Source: Chthoniobacterales bacterium
GTDB lineage: Bacteria; Verrucomicrobiota; Verrucomicrobiia; Chthoniobacterales; UBA10450
Direction: 5' to 3'
Assembly: GCA_013812515.1 (NCBI GenBank)
Contig: JACCTI010000267.1
Coordinates: 1 to 5,052, forward strand
DNA length: 5,052 nucleotides
The position numbers were made by a program, and so were the translations under genes. This document shows, piece by piece, positions 4,331 to 5,052 of the stretch (within the stretch, counting starts at the first letter, position 1; each line of letters begins with the position of its first letter). Below the pieces are notes generated by a model that was not told the origin of the DNA, searched no databases, and saw nothing but the letters and a program-made list of their open reading frames with translations.

Positions 4331-5052
4331 ATGCGCATTCTCATTTGCAGCGATGGAACAGACACGGCCGACAAACCGGCGCGCATCGGCGGCCTCGTCG
4401 GTGGCAGCTGCCATGCAGAGGTGACCCTGCTCGGGATTGCCGAAGAACCGGAGGCGGAGCAGCGGCTGCGGGCGGCCTTGAATTCCGAAGCGCAACTGCT
4501 CGGCCAATACGGCCTCAAACCAGACATTGTGCTTCGCTCCGGAGAGCCGATCGAGCAGATCCTCCAGCAGACATCCAGCCTCGCCTACGATCTCGTCGTG
4601 ATCGGCGCGCGCACCAAGGAAACAACGGGCCGCTACTGGCGCTCGCCGCGCGCTTATGAAGTAATCAAGGCAATCCCTCCGCCCGTGGTCGTCGCAAGCG
4701 GTCAATGCGAGCGTCTCTCAAAATTTCTCGTCTGTACGGGCGGCAAACATTACATCGACGCCGCCGTGCAACTCACGGGCGAGATAGCGGCCTGCACCGG
4801 CGCGGCCGTCACGCTTCTGCATGTCATGCCGGAGCCGCCCGCCATCTTCGCCGACCTCGTGCGACGCGAAGAAGATGTGGGGGCGCTGCTTGCTGGCAGC
4901 TCCGAGTTGGGGAGCAATTTGCGTCAGCAGAAGGAAGCGCTCGAGAAGCTCGCCGTCTCCGCAACGGTGCGCGTGCGCCACGGGATTGTGGACGACGAGG
5001 TCTTCGCGGAAGTGGCCGAGGGAGATCACGACCTGATTGTGACCGGCTCGTC
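4331..5052 (+). CDS. Tandem-domain universal stress protein (UspA family), 3' end outside window
   Basis: From ATG at 4331 the frame is open to the window end, giving 240 complete residues. Domain 1 (about 1-125) begins MRILICSDGT. It has the usual second strand (AEVTLLGI at 29-36), a DLVVIGAR strand at 87-94 and VIKAIPPPVVVAS at 111-123. Domain 2 begins KFLVCTGGK at 131-139, with AAVTLLHVMPEPP at 158-170, a helical stretch at about 175-208, and DLIVTGSS at the window edge. This is the tandem Usp pattern, so only the last 30-60 residues should be missing. The canonical G-x2-G-x9-G(S/T) ATP loop is not seen in domain 1, where GARTKETTGRYW replaces it; domain 2 is cut before that loop. The product should be cytosolic. 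No strong Shine-Dalgarno is seen, and the six-base gap suggests coupling to the permease, whose activity it may tune. Confidence 0.88.
   Translation, partial: MRILICSDGTDTADKPARIGGLVGGSCHAEVTLLGIAEEPEAEQRLRAALNSEAQLLGQYGLKPDIVLRSGEPIEQILQQTSSLAYDLVVIGARTKETTGRYWRSPRAYEVIKAIPPPVVVASGQCERLSKFLVCTGGKHYIDAAVQLTGEIAACTGAAVTLLHVMPEPPAIFADLVRREEDVGALLAGSSELGSNLRQQKEALEKLAVSATVRVRHGIVDDEVFAEVAEGDHDLIVTGS

Noticed and set aside
3778..4659. 293-residue + strand open frame overlapping the permease and Usp genes
   Set aside because: It is extremely Arg-rich and out of frame with the TSUP and Usp genes, both of which show clear domain motifs.
3923..4705. 260-residue - strand open frame opposite the permease and Usp genes
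   Set aside because: It is Asp/Arg/Glu-rich shadow sequence with no family motif.

Overview
The window is GC-rich (roughly 60% by eye), gene-dense bacterial chromosome. It holds seven protein genes, two of them cut by the window edges. I see no rRNA, tRNA, CRISPR array, transposase or phage gene. A single-cluster ferredoxin, a ThiD kinase, RNase III and a TSUP-type permease do not fix the taxon. An S41-peptidase-like gene in front of rnc, together with the protein style, gives me an impression of Verrucomicrobiota or a relative. That is an impression only.

Left part (1-1625, + strand): the 3' portion of a gene for an S41 (C-terminal-processing-peptidase-like) protein runs into rnc (RNase III) with an ATGA overlap, so the two are probably translationally coupled. 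The S41-like protein seems to have lost the Ser/Lys dyad positions of classical CtpA/Prc peptidases.

Middle part: rnc converges on thiD across a 287-base gap (1626-1912). The gap has no convincing gene. It is very GC-rich and carries a ladder of bulged hairpins plus a triplicated 12-base G-rich unit. This is the least explained stretch of the window. On the - strand, a short Bacillus-type [4Fe-4S] ferredoxin gene (2768-3007) lies 27 bases upstream of thiD (1913-2740, HMP/HMP-P kinase of thiamine biosynthesis); the two are probably co-transcribed.

Right part: a 114-base divergent intergenic region with short repeated octamers separates the ferredoxin from a tight + strand operon. The operon contains a small two-helix membrane protein (3122-3391), a TauE/SafE (TSUP) family permease (3395-4324) and a tandem-domain universal stress protein (4331 to past the window end). 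Gaps of 3 and 6 bases argue for one mRNA. The likely theme is anion (possibly sulfur-compound) transport with a cytosolic UspA-type partner; the substrate cannot be read from the sequence.

No clearly new system is evident. The best leads are the structured gap between rnc and thiD, the degenerate S41 protein coupled to rnc, and the small-membrane-protein/TSUP/Usp cassette.
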